Source: DSWT01 sp035420085
GTDB taxonomy: Bacteria > Chloroflexota > Anaerolineae > B4-G1 > SLSP01
Direction: 5' to 3'
DNA: 64,000 nt
Assembly (NCBI GenBank): GCA_035420085.1
Contig: DAOLUH010000029.1
Location: 1-64,000, forward strand
Below are positions 24,542 to 32,293 of the stretch, one piece after another. A model generated the notes under the pieces. It worked only from the letters and a program-made list of their open reading frames with translations. It had not been told where the DNA came from and searched no databases. A program made the translations under genes and the position numbers. Every line of letters starts with the position of its first letter. The first letter of the stretch is position 1.

Positions 24542-25294
24542 ATGACCCGCATCATCAGCATCCTCAACTACAAAGGCGGCACAGGAAAAACGACGACGAC
24601 CGTCAACCTGGGCGCGGGTCTGGCGCTGCGTGGCGCGCGGGTGCTGTGCATTGATATGGACCCACAGGGCAGCCTGGGGACGTGGCTAGGCATCCGCCAC
24701 ACGCGCGGTGTCGCCGACATGATGCTCGGTTATGCCGCCCCGGAGCAGTGCATCGTCCCGGCGCGGGATAACCTCGATTTAATCCTGGGCAGCCACACGC
24801 TGGTACAGGCGGAAGCACAACTCTGGAAGTTCCCCGACGAGCGTGTGTCGCGCCGCGTTCTCTATCACACAATGAAGCACATCAATGGGTATGACTACAT
24901 CCTGCTCGATTGCTCGCACAGCATCAGTATGCTCACGCACAACGCGCTGCTCTATGCTAACGAACTCATCATCCCCGTTTCCACGGATTATCTCGCTATG
25001 GTGGGCATCCGGCAGGTGATTGATACACTCAAAACTATCGGGCGCATTCCCGACCATCACTTGCAACTGACGGTGGTGCTACCGACGATGTACTATGGGC
25101 GGCTACGCAAAGACCGCGATGTGTTGCAACTCCTTGAACGGTACTTCCGTGGCAAAGTCGCCGATCCCATTCGCGCCAACGTGAAGCTGGCCGAGGCGTC
25201 AGGTCACCAGCAGAGCATCTACGAGTACGCGCCCAACAGTCCCGGCGCGGTTGATTATGCACTTCTGGTCGAAAGAGTGATGAGTGATGTCTGA
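24542..25294 (+). CDS. ParA/Soj family ATPase
   Basis: This 250-residue protein is a ParA-type ATPase with the deviant Walker A motif KGGTGKTT at residues 11-18, the LCIDMDPQGSL strand and switch region, and LLDCSHS as Walker B. ParA proteins partition DNA or position cell components by dynamic binding to the nucleoid. It begins 18 bases after the nuclease stop and overlaps the next gene, so all four genes may form one unit. No ParB gene is adjacent. Confidence 0.9.
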   Translation: MTRIISILNYKGGTGKTTTTVNLGAGLALRGARVLCIDMDPQGSLGTWLGIRHTRGVADMMLGYAAPEQCIVPARDNLDLILGSHTLVQAEAQLWKFPDERVSRRVLYHTMKHINGYDYILLDCSHSISMLTHNALLYANELIIPVSTDYLAMVGIRQVIDTLKTIGRIPDHHLQLTVVLPTMYYGRLRKDRDVLQLLERYFRGKVADPIRANVKLAEASGHQQSIYEYAPNSPGAVDYALLVERVMSDV

Positions 25295-25658
25295 GAAGAA
25301 AAAACACCAACCACCGCGCGCAGGCGCCCTCGGCAACGATCCCTTCGCCGATATGGACACCCTCGAATGGCTGGGGATCGAATCGCCGCCCGCGCCTGAG
25401 CCGGAGATAAGCGTCTCTCCAGAAACTGACATCATCCCCGTGCTCAACTTGCCCAATGACGAGGCCGAACGCGCCCTCCAGGAATGGCTACGCGAAGAAA
25501 TGCCCCCGGAAAGCCCGTCTGACGAAGAAACACCCACACCGGACGCCCAGGCCCAACTTCTCGCCCGGCTGCTCGCTGAGAAGAAACCAAATGAGGTTAT
25601 TTCTGAGCGACGACTGACCGCCGCTATAACAAACCCGCCCCCGAGACGGGGGCGGTGA
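25287..25658 (+). CDS. Small acidic, Pro-rich partner of ParA
   Basis: I do not recognise the family. The 123-residue protein has a basic start (MSEKKKHQPPRAG), a long acidic and Pro-rich middle (PPAPEPEISVSPETD) and a helix-forming segment (DEAERALQEWLREEM). It overlaps parA by eight bases. Small basic-tailed proteins next to orphan ParA proteins often stimulate the ATPase, so this may be a ParB substitute; that is inference. Its C-terminal NPPPRRGR is encoded by the hairpin at 25635-25655. Confidence 0.65.
   Translation: MSEKKKHQPPRAGALGNDPFADMDTLEWLGIESPPAPEPEISVSPETDIIPVLNLPNDEAERALQEWLREEMPPESPSDEETPTPDAQAQLLARLLAEKKPNEVISERRLTAAITNPPPRRGR
25635..25655. terminator. Short GC hairpin between convergent genes
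   Basis: CCGCCCCCG (25635-25643) pairs with CGGGGGCGG (25647-25655) around AGA. It overlaps the last codons of the ParA partner gene, 29 bases from the end of the convergent glycyl-tRNA synthetase gene. Confidence 0.5.
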
Positions 25659-25686
25659 GCACAACGCTGAAAGCTGAAGCCGATCG

Positions 25687-28600
25687 CTAAAAGCCCTCAA
25701 GTCTACTCAAATCCACAATCCCCTCCGCCAGCCCGGCAATACGCTGCAACAGCGCCAACCGCGCCTGTCGCAGCGCAGCGTCCTTGTCCATCACCAGCAC
25801 CTCATTGAAGAACGCCTGGATGAACGGCACGAGCGGCATAAAGGCCGTGAGAAAGCTGTCCACATCGCTTTCAGGGGTGATCGCGGCTTCGGCGGTACAC
25901 AACGCCGCGTAGAGCGCCGTCTCGGCGGGTTCGCGCAGCAGGGATGCATCCAGCGTGAAACGCAGTTGCTCGCGGGTGATGCGCACGCAGCGCGCGTAGT
26001 TGTCGAGCACGAAGCCCCAATCGGCCCTGGCGACCCAGGCGGTAAGCTGCTGTGCGGCTTCGCGGGCCAACACGGGATTCTCGCCCCGCGCCGCCAGCGC
26101 CGCCTCGACCACGTCGAAAGCCAGACCGGTCTCGCGCAGCATCACCTGGAGCCGCCCAATGATGAAGTCCACGGCAGCGTCGAGGCTCTCCGGCGACACC
26201 GGCACCGGCATCGCGCGCGCCGCTTCCGCCAGCCCCGCCCGCGTGGAGAACGACAGCCCGCGCTCCAACAGAATTTGCACAACGCCCGCCGCGGCCCGTC
26301 GCAACCCGTAGGGATCCGCCGAACCCGTCGGCGCGAGGCCCACGGCGAACAGGCCTGCCAGGCTGTCCAGCCGGTCCGCCAGCGCCAGTGCGACGCCCGG
26401 CGGACTTTCCGGCAGTTTGTCACCCGCCGAACGCGGCAGGTAGTGTTCGAAGATCGCCTGCGCAACCGCCGCCGGTTCGCCGGAACGTTTGGCGTACTCG
26501 CGGCCCATGATGCCCTGCAAGCTCGTCATCTCCACAACCATATGCGTGGCAAGGTCGGCCTTCGCCAGATACGCGGCGCGGTTCAGTGTGTTCATATCTT
26601 CGGCGGATAGGCCCAACTGCTCACCCACCCAGGGCGCAAGTTTCTCCAGCCGCTCGGACTTCTGCAACATTGACCCCAGGTCCATCTGGAAGGTCAGTTT
26701 CGCCAGGCCGTCGCGGTACTCCGCCAGCGGGCGGCGGCAGTCCTGGTTGTAGAAGAACTCCGCGTCGGCGTAACGCGCGCGAATGACGTCTTCGTTGCCC
26801 TGGCGAACGAGGTCCAGATGCTCGCTGCCGCCGTTGCGAATGGTGACGAAGTGCGCCATAATGCGCCCGCGCGCATCGAACACGGGGAAGTACCGCTGGT
26901 GTTTCTTCATCACGGCGATAAGCACGTCCTGCGGCAACGTAAGGTAGCGCTTCTCGAACGAGCCGAGCAGCGCCGTGGGTACTTCGACCAGGTTGGTCAC
27001 TTCTTCCAACAGCGCCGGGTCATCGGGGATTTGCCCACCCACCTCGGCGGCGACGGCCTGCGCCTGGCGCAGAATCTCCGCCTTGCGCGCGTCCTGGTCC
27101 ACGAGAACGCCGTAGGAGTTCAGCGTGGGCCAGTAGTCGGTCGCCGCGGCGAGCGCCACTTCCGGCGATCCTGCCGGACGCGGCCCACGGGTGACACGCC
27201 CGCTTTGCAAACCGGCGTAGGTGAAGCGCACCTCGTCCTCGCCCAGCAGCGCCAGCAGCCAGCGAATGGGACGGCTGAAGGCGACGCCGGTCTCGTTCCA
27301 ACGCATCGCACGCGGGAAGCGCAGTTTGGCGATCCAGTCGGGCAGCAATTCAGCCAGCACTTCGGCAGCGGAGCGTCCGGGCACGTGTTGGGTGACGAAG
27401 ATGTACGCCCCAGCCTCCGTCTCGCGGACGACCAGATCCGCCACATCCACACCCTTCGAGCGGGCGAAGCCCTGCGCGGCGCGCGTGGGATTTCCGTCCG
27501 CGTCGAAGGCGGCGCTGGCGGGCGGGCCTTTGATTTCCAGCGTCTCGTCGGCCTGCCGAAGCGCCAGATCCGCTACGTAGACCACCAGGCGGCGCGGCGT
27601 GCCCCAGATGTGGACGTCGCCGTGGGCCAGTTTCGCCGCATCGAGAGCGGCGGGCACCAGCTCGCGCCACTGCGCCAACGCACCGGTCAGGTGCGTGGCC
27701 GGCAGCTCTTCGACGCCCAGCTCGAAGAGGAACGGCGCGCGGCCTTGCGCAACCACCGGCGCAACAGCCGTTGGCATTTTGTCTTGTAGCGGCAGATGCA
27801 TCAGCGCCCCCGGCGAGGTCGAAGTCGAGGTCAGCCCAGGACGCTTTTCCCAGGGGAAGCCGGCCCGGTCGCGCTGCGCCAGATACGCTTCGGCGACTTG
27901 CCGCGCCAGGTCGCGCATCCGCTTGAAGAAGACGGCGCGCTCGGTGACGCCGACTGTCCCACGCGAGTCAAGCAGATTGAAGGCGTGCGAGCAGCGCAGG
28001 ATGTAGTCGAGTGACGGCACGACCAGCCCGTGTTTGAGGTTGAGCAGCGCTTCCTGCTCGAACAGGTCATACATCGCCTGGATGCGGCTGATGTCGGCGT
28101 ACTCGAACTCGTAGCGGCAATGATCCACTTCTTGATCAGCCAAGATCTCGCCGTAGGTGTGGCGATCGTCCCAGGCAATATCCCACACCGAGCGGACGTT
28201 TTGCAGGTACATCACGATGCGCTCCAGGCCGTAGGTCAACTCGACAGACGGGATCTCCAGGTTGATGCCGCCGGCCTGCTGGAAGTAGGTGTACTGCGTG
28301 ATCTCCTGCCCGTCCAGCCAGACCTCCCACCCCAGGCCCCACGCGCCGAGCGCCGGGCTTTCCCAGTTGTCCTCGACGAAACGGATGTCGTGCTCTTCGC
28401 GGCGGATGCCAATGGCTTCCAGGCTCTTGAGGTAGCGTTCCTGCGGGTCGCCGGGATCGGGCTTGAGGATGACCTGCAACTGGGTGTGCATCTGCATCCG
28501 GTTGGGATTTTCGGCGTAGCGCCCGTCGTCGGGGCGGTACGACGGCTCGATGTAGACCACGTTCCAGGGTTCCGGCCCCAGCACGCGGAGGAAGGTCGCC

Positions 28601-28710
28601 GGGTTCATCGTGCCCGCGCCGACCTTTTCGCTATACGGCAGCCAGAGCAGCGCGCCCTGGTCGGCCCAGTAGCGTTGTAAACGGAGAAGGACTTCTTGAA
28701 ATGTCAGCAT
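25687..28710 (-). CDS. glyQS: Glycine--tRNA ligase, fused alpha and beta subunits
   Basis: This 1007-residue enzyme charges tRNA-Gly. Residues 1 to about 300 are the alpha (catalytic) subunit: TFQEVLLRLQRYWADQGALL, MNPATFLRVLGPEPW, NRMQMHTQLQVILKP and GLERIVMYLQ. A Pro/Ala linker follows, and from about residue 330 the beta subunit begins (FLFELGVEELPATHL) and continues to a C-terminal anticodon-binding part. In most bacteria GlyQ and GlyS are separate; fused forms are less common. ATG at 28710 follows GAGGTGA by seven bases. Confidence 0.95.
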   Translation of the reverse strand: MLTFQEVLLRLQRYWADQGALLWLPYSEKVGAGTMNPATFLRVLGPEPWNVVYIEPSYRPDDGRYAENPNRMQMHTQLQVILKPDPGDPQERYLKSLEAIGIRREEHDIRFVEDNWESPALGAWGLGWEVWLDGQEITQYTYFQQAGGINLEIPSVELTYGLERIVMYLQNVRSVWDIAWDDRHTYGEILADQEVDHCRYEFEYADISRIQAMYDLFEQEALLNLKHGLVVPSLDYILRCSHAFNLLDSRGTVGVTERAVFFKRMRDLARQVAEAYLAQRDRAGFPWEKRPGLTSTSTSPGALMHLPLQDKMPTAVAPVVAQGRAPFLFELGVEELPATHLTGALAQWRELVPAALDAAKLAHGDVHIWGTPRRLVVYVADLALRQADETLEIKGPPASAAFDADGNPTRAAQGFARSKGVDVADLVVRETEAGAYIFVTQHVPGRSAAEVLAELLPDWIAKLRFPRAMRWNETGVAFSRPIRWLLALLGEDEVRFTYAGLQSGRVTRGPRPAGSPEVALAAATDYWPTLNSYGVLVDQDARKAEILRQAQAVAAEVGGQIPDDPALLEEVTNLVEVPTALLGSFEKRYLTLPQDVLIAVMKKHQRYFPVFDARGRIMAHFVTIRNGGSEHLDLVRQGNEDVIRARYADAEFFYNQDCRRPLAEYRDGLAKLTFQMDLGSMLQKSERLEKLAPWVGEQLGLSAEDMNTLNRAAYLAKADLATHMVVEMTSLQGIMGREYAKRSGEPAAVAQAIFEHYLPRSAGDKLPESPPGVALALADRLDSLAGLFAVGLAPTGSADPYGLRRAAAGVVQILLERGLSFSTRAGLAEAARAMPVPVSPESLDAAVDFIIGRLQVMLRETGLAFDVVEAALAARGENPVLAREAAQQLTAWVARADWGFVLDNYARCVRITREQLRFTLDASLLREPAETALYAALCTAEAAITPESDVDSFLTAFMPLVPFIQAFFNEVLVMDKDAALRQARLALLQRIAGLAEGIVDLSRLEGF

Positions 28711-28732
28711 TCGTGATTCACCTCGGATCATG

Positions 28733-28765
28733 TCAACGGATTGAACAGATTTTAACGGATTTTTT
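28733..28765. repeat. Word-like spacer repeat (AACGGATT)
   Basis: GTCAACGGATTGAACAGATT and a further AACGGATTTTTT unit lie just upstream of the glyQS start. They belong to the family seen at 2410 and 6911. Confidence 0.7.
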
Positions 28766-28890
28766 TATATGCGCCAATGGAGAGCAGACTAAATCAACTG
28801 ATGCGGGAAAAAGTGTCGTTGACCTGCAAGAACAAAGCGCGTATACTGATAGTGAGTTGAGACAGCAGTTACGCGGTTTCATGTTTTTTC

Positions 28891-28958
28891 ACCGCAGAGG
28901 TCGCTGAGAACGCAGAGTAAATCCAGAAAAACTCAGCGATCTCTGCATACTCTGCGGT
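28891..28958. repeat. Hairpin-forming CGCAGAG repeat
   Basis: ACCGCAGAG at 28891-28899 is exactly complementary to CTCTGCGGT at 28950-28958, with GCTGAGAACGCAGAG words between. It lies 30 bases upstream of the DinB gene. Confidence 0.75.
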
Positions 28959-28987
28959 AAAATCTTTCACGGGAGTACACAGAAACC

Positions 28988-29503
28988 ATGAATTCTACCA
29001 GCGATCCATTGATCCGCATAGCATACAGCAATTGGCCGACGTACAACGCCGCGCTGCGGGATGTTGTGCATTGCCTGACGCCTGAGCACCTTGCTTTCGC
29101 CCCGTCTCCGTCGAAATGGCCGCTGTGGGCACAGGTTGGACATCTGGCGTGTCAGCGCGTGTCTTGGCTCTGCGGTTTTTTGCAAGAGCCGGGCGGCGAG
29201 GATACACCCTTTCCCGATGCGCTCTACGTCTGCCCTGGCGATGAGGACCTTGAGCATGTCCTGGGTCCGCAAGCTCTTGTCCTCGCGCTAGACTCTACTT
29301 TTGAAATTGTCGAGAGATGCCTGGATACCTGGACTTTTTCTATGTTGGGAGAGACGATTCGCCACAAGTTCGGCGACGAAGAATGGGTCTACACTCGTGG
29401 GAATGTAATCCAACGGGTCTTCGCTCACGACATTACCCACATCGCCGAGATTAACGAACGACTTGAGATGATTGGGGTATCGCCAGCGAACCTTTGGGCG
29501 TAG
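28988..29503 (+). CDS. DinB-like four-helix metal-binding protein
   Basis: This 171-residue protein has the DinB/YfiT fold. The putative metal ligands are His52 (QVGHLACQRVSW), His147 and His151 (VFAHDITHIAEINE), the classic H...HxxxH pattern. Family members are thiol-dependent S-transferases or of unknown role. Its stop codon coincides with the point where the truncated YdjC gene on the other strand breaks off, so it may have been brought in by the event that cut that gene. Confidence 0.8.
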   Translation: MNSTSDPLIRIAYSNWPTYNAALRDVVHCLTPEHLAFAPSPSKWPLWAQVGHLACQRVSWLCGFLQEPGGEDTPFPDALYVCPGDEDLEHVLGPQALVLALDSTFEIVERCLDTWTFSMLGETIRHKFGDEEWVYTRGNVIQRVFAHDITHIAEINERLEMIGVSPANLWA

Positions 29504-29670
29504 GGAACCATCAAAGTCGTGGAGCGCACCACGCCAGCCGCCAACACGCGCACAATCGCCGCGTTGACCGCATGGCACATCCCGAAGTCGTCGGCGTTGA
29601 GAATCAGCAGACGAGCGTCGGGCGGGTAGCCTGAGATGCGGTTGGTTTGACGGTCATTCAATAGGCTCAT
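29503..29670 (-). pseudogene. Truncated ChbG/YdjC-like deacetylase, N-terminal fragment
   Basis: Residues 16-56 (PPDARLLILNADDFGMCHA, then GVVRSTTLMVP) match the start of YdjC/ChbG carbohydrate deacetylases, which normally run to about 250-300 residues. Similarity stops at LMVP, position 29503, exactly at the stop codon of the DinB gene on the opposite strand. Beyond this point the frame only reads antisense to DinB. The metal-binding second half is missing, so the gene is non-functional. Confidence 0.75.
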
Positions 29671-29752
29671 TCGCTACACTCTGCATCAGCCGCACCTGCG
29701 CCTCTGGCATCTCAACCCACGCCTCCGCCTCGCCGCCTACCGCGGCAAGCAT
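29654..29752 (-). pseudogene. 3' remnant of a second SGNH hydrolase gene
   Basis: The 32-residue frame contains AWVEMPEAQVRLMQSVA, closely matching VLVEIPEAQARLVQGVA at the end of the intact SGNH gene (30353-31012). The DNA of the two is also clearly similar over about 50 bases. The remnant ends in a TGA that overlaps the start of the YdjC fragment. The rest of this gene copy is absent, replaced by the DUF4258/DUF2283 pair. Confidence 0.65.
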
Positions 29753-29780
29753 CACAGATAGATAGAGTGAACGATCAAAT

Positions 29781-29984
29781 CTATCCAACAGTCTCAAATT
29801 GCAGCAGCCGCAACTTCTCTGGTTGAGCGCGCAAGCTAAGCGTCAGCATTTCTACGCCGACCACACGTCCATTAGCATCGAAGTCCAAGATGATGCCAGG
29901 TTGCACCTCTTCGGATTCGATAATAGCGGATTCGTCCAAACGAAAATACAATGTATCGGTTTCCTTGTCAATCTTTAGTTTCAC
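29781..29984 (-). CDS. DUF2283 protein, probable antitoxin
   Basis: This 67-residue protein is a typical DUF2283 member: MKLKIDKETDTLYFRLDE at the start, GIILDFDANGRVVGVEML in the middle. It follows the DUF4258 gene with a four-base overlap (ATGA). Such pairs recur in bacterial genomes and are regarded as probable toxin-antitoxin modules, with DUF2283 as the antitoxin. The pair lies between an intact and a fragmentary SGNH gene. Confidence 0.85.
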   Translation of the reverse strand: MKLKIDKETDTLYFRLDESAIIESEEVQPGIILDFDANGRVVGVEMLTLSLRAQPEKLRLLQFETVG

Positions 29985-30241
29985 TTTGACCTTCCTGTTT
30001 TTAATCCCAAACGGCGATCAAAAAACGCTGTCACAACGCGATTCGGTTGCACATCCGTATTGACTATGACTCGCAACACTCGTCCATCGCGCTCGCGAAT
30101 GGCTTTTGTGTAATGCATATTGCCATCTTCACCACGACGCCTTCTGTCAGGCGTATTTAGCGCACGCCAAAGCCATTCTTCGGCGATATTGCGTTCCTTG
30201 AGCATATCCTTAACATGAACTGACAAGTCAAAGTCGGGCAT
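29981..30241 (-). CDS. DUF4258 protein, probable RelE-like toxin
   Basis: This 86-residue protein has the DUF4258 pattern: LSVHVKDMLKERNIAEEWL, then a basic middle (NTPDRRRRGEDGNMHYTKAI) and the strand VLRVIVNTDVQPNRVVTAFFD. The domain is related to RelE-like ribonuclease toxins. The start at 30241 follows GAGAGGG. It is cotranscribed with the DUF2283 gene. Confidence 0.8.
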   Translation of the reverse strand: MPDFDLSVHVKDMLKERNIAEEWLWRALNTPDRRRRGEDGNMHYTKAIRERDGRVLRVIVNTDVQPNRVVTAFFDRRLGLKTGRSK

Positions 30242-30352
30242 TGTCCCTCTCAAGGCATAAGTTCGCTTTTTCCCTTTGATTTAACTCGACTTCTTCTTGT
30301 GTAATTGCAATCGTGACGAAAATACCTGCGTCATTTTCAATAAGTGAATGGG

Positions 30353-31012
30353 TTAGCCGAATTTCCGAACAACATCCCACGCCACACCCTGCACCAGCCG
30401 CGCCTGTGCCTCCGGTATCTCCACCAGCACCTCGGCGCTCGCCGTCGTGAGTTTCGCCAGCAAGCCCACGGGACTTTCGCCGAAGAACGTCGCGTAGAAG
30501 ACGCACGCCGCCAGGTAGGAGCCGAGGGGCGTGGGGTGGCTCTTGTCCTCGGTGTGCAGCGCCAGCGACGGGTCGGCGGCGAGCGCGGCTTCCCACGCCA
30601 GGCCCACGGGCGCGACGCGCGCGCCGATTTCCTGCGCGAGCGCAGTGTAGACGCGCGCCAGGCCGGCTTGCATCTCCGGGAAGTGCTGGCGCGCCCACGT
30701 CATAAAGAGCACCGTCTGCGCGCCGGACGACGCGATGATCGCCTGCAATGCAGCCGCTGCCTGCGCCATCTTGGGCGTGTCCTGGATTGGGCGGATGCTG
30801 TGTTCTTGCAAAACCACGAAGTCCCACGCCTCGCACAACGCCGCGAGGGTGGCTTCGTTCTGCGCGTGCCACTCGAGCGTCACCCCGCCGGCTGTGACCT
30901 GGTGGACGTCCACATCCTTGCCGCCCGCCGCCGCCAACTGCGCGACAAGCGTCGGCAGTTCGTTGCAATAGGTGTAGCTGTTGCCGATGAACAAAATGCG
31001 TTGCGGGGGCAT
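30353..31012 (-). CDS. SGNH/GDSL-like hydrolase
   Basis: This 219-residue protein has the SGNH fold: block I is LFIGNSYTYCNELP with nucleophile Ser12, and the catalytic Asp/His pair is Asp156 and His159 in EDKSHPTPLGSYLA. No signal peptide is seen, so it is probably a cytoplasmic esterase. The start lies one base after the nitroreductase stop, so the two are translationally coupled. A degraded copy of its 3' end is found at 29654-29752. Confidence 0.8.
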   Translation of the reverse strand: MPPQRILFIGNSYTYCNELPTLVAQLAAAGGKDVDVHQVTAGGVTLEWHAQNEATLAALCEAWDFVVLQEHSIRPIQDTPKMAQAAAALQAIIASSGAQTVLFMTWARQHFPEMQAGLARVYTALAQEIGARVAPVGLAWEAALAADPSLALHTEDKSHPTPLGSYLAACVFYATFFGESPVGLLAKLTTASAEVLVEIPEAQARLVQGVAWDVVRKFG

Positions 31013-31013
31013 C

Positions 31014-31499
31014 TCAATACCGCTCCCAGTGGATGACTTCTTCGAGCGACTTCTTCTCCTTCGTGGGCCATTCGACGGGCACACCGACCGGCACCAGCGT
31101 CATCAGCCGCTTCTCCGCCGGGACGCCGAGCAGCGCCTTGAAGGCGTCCTCGTTGCGCAGCGTGTAGCCTTCGAGCCAACACGAGCCGTAGCCGAGCGCG
31201 GTGGCGGCGAGAAGCATGTTTTGCACGGCGGCGGCCCCGTCCTCCACCCACCAACGGGATTCCGGGTCCATCACCACGGCGATGATCGCGGCAGCCTTTT
31301 CCATCCACTGCGACACGGTCTTCAATTGATCAATCATCGCACGGTCGGTGACAACGATGAAATCCCACGGCTGCTTGTTGCTGCCAGAGGCTGCAAGCCG
31401 TCCGGCATCCACGATCTTCTCCAAATCCTCACGCGGGATCGCCTCCCCCGTGAACTGGCGCACACTGCGCCGGGTGCGAATCGCTTCGAAAACGTCCAT
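31014..31499 (-). CDS. Nitroreductase family protein
   Basis: This 161-residue flavoprotein has the family opening MDVFEAIRTRRSVRQFTGEAIP, the FMN-binding ASGSNKQPWDFIVV and GYGSCWLEGY. It is short compared with classical nitroreductases and belongs to the compact group acting on quinones or nitro compounds. The start at 31499 follows AGGAGGTCA. An upstream in-frame extension reads MPFAICHLPFAICHL, which is only translated repeat DNA. Confidence 0.88.
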   Translation of the reverse strand: MDVFEAIRTRRSVRQFTGEAIPREDLEKIVDAGRLAASGSNKQPWDFIVVTDRAMIDQLKTVSQWMEKAAAIIAVVMDPESRWWVEDGAAAVQNMLLAATALGYGSCWLEGYTLRNEDAFKALLGVPAEKRLMTLVPVGVPVEWPTKEKKSLEEVIHWERY

Positions 31500-31516
31500 T
31501 GGTGACCTCCTGTTCA

Positions 31517-31622
31517 AATGGCAAATGGCAAATGGCAAATGGCAAATGGCGAATGGCAAATGGCGAATGAAAGAATCAACGAATCAGCGAATCAACCAAT
31601 CTTCATCAACCAATCCTCAATC
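31517..31622. repeat. Two adjacent word-like repeats (AAATGGC and GAATCAACGAATC)
   Basis: The first half is a near-perfect tandem array of AAATGGC with a few GAATGGC units; the second half is GAATCAACGAATCAGCGAATC and CAACCAATC words. The array lies just upstream of the nitroreductase ribosome binding site and after the GNAT gene. Confidence 0.85.
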
Positions 31623-32211
31623 AGCCGGTCTTCAATTGCCCCCACTCCCCTTTTAGCGCAGCAAAAAGCAGGGTCGTCTCGCGGGTGCCGTCGGGCAGGC
31701 GGGTAACAGCACGGAAGCGACCTTCAAATTGCATGCCGGCCCTTTCGGCGGTGCGGCGGCTGGCGATGTTTTCCTCGTTGCAGCGCCAGGTGAGGCGTTC
31801 CCAGGGCCACTCGGTAAACCCCCACGTGAGGATCGCGCGCAGCACGCGCGGGCCTAGTCCCTTGTGGGCAGCGTCGGCGCGAATCCACATGCCGATTTCA
31901 GCGGCGCGGTTGCTCAGCTCGCCCTCGCGCAGATGAAAACCGGAACCGCCCAGCAACCGTTTGCCGTCAGGGGAGAAGATCCCCAAGACAAAGTTCGTGG
32001 AAAGTAGATATTCACCGCGAAAGCGCCGGACGGTTTGTTCGGCCTCAATCTCCTCAGTATGCGGTTTGGCCCACACCATGAAACGCTTCAGATGCTCGTA
32101 AGAAGCATTGACCGCCTCCGCCAGCAACGGCCCGTCGCCGGGTACGTAGCTGCGAATGGTGAATTCCTCAGTGACATAGTGTTCTGGCGCGAAAAATGGT
32201 TCTGTAGTCAT
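31621..32211 (-). CDS. GNAT acetyltransferase, RimJ/RimL type
   Basis: This 196-residue protein resembles ribosomal-protein N-acetyltransferases. It has TIRSYVPGDGPLLAEAV at the start, EIGMWIRADAAHKGLGPRVL as the acetyl-CoA binding segment and CNEENIASRRTAERAGMQFEGRF near the end. The substrate is not evident. It stands alone between two repeat-filled spacers. Confidence 0.85.
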   Translation of the reverse strand: MTTEPFFAPEHYVTEEFTIRSYVPGDGPLLAEAVNASYEHLKRFMVWAKPHTEEIEAEQTVRRFRGEYLLSTNFVLGIFSPDGKRLLGGSGFHLREGELSNRAAEIGMWIRADAAHKGLGPRVLRAILTWGFTEWPWERLTWRCNEENIASRRTAERAGMQFEGRFRAVTRLPDGTRETTLLFAALKGEWGQLKTG

Positions 32212-32224
32212 CCAACCCCCAAAT

Positions 32225-32293
32225 ACCGCTGATCTCGCCGATCTACGCAGATCTTCTCATAGATTGGCGAAGATTCGCGTAATCCGCGGTTAA
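32225..32293. repeat. CGCGAATC-type word repeat, inverted
   Basis: ACCGCTGATCTCGCCGATC on the left is mirrored by GATTCGCGTAATCCGCGGT on the right. It belongs to the same family as the elements at 12435 and 13542. Confidence 0.75.

Noticed and set aside
30228..30968. Long minus-strand frame overlapping the SGNH hydrolase
   Set aside because: The first 200 residues are a shifted reading of the SGNH gene. Only the last 40 residues look protein-like; they are mentioned in the debris-zone finding but not called as a gene.
31517..31622. Possible CRISPR array
   Set aside because: The repeats are 7-base words without unique spacers, no cas genes are near, and similar arrays with different words fill other spacers.
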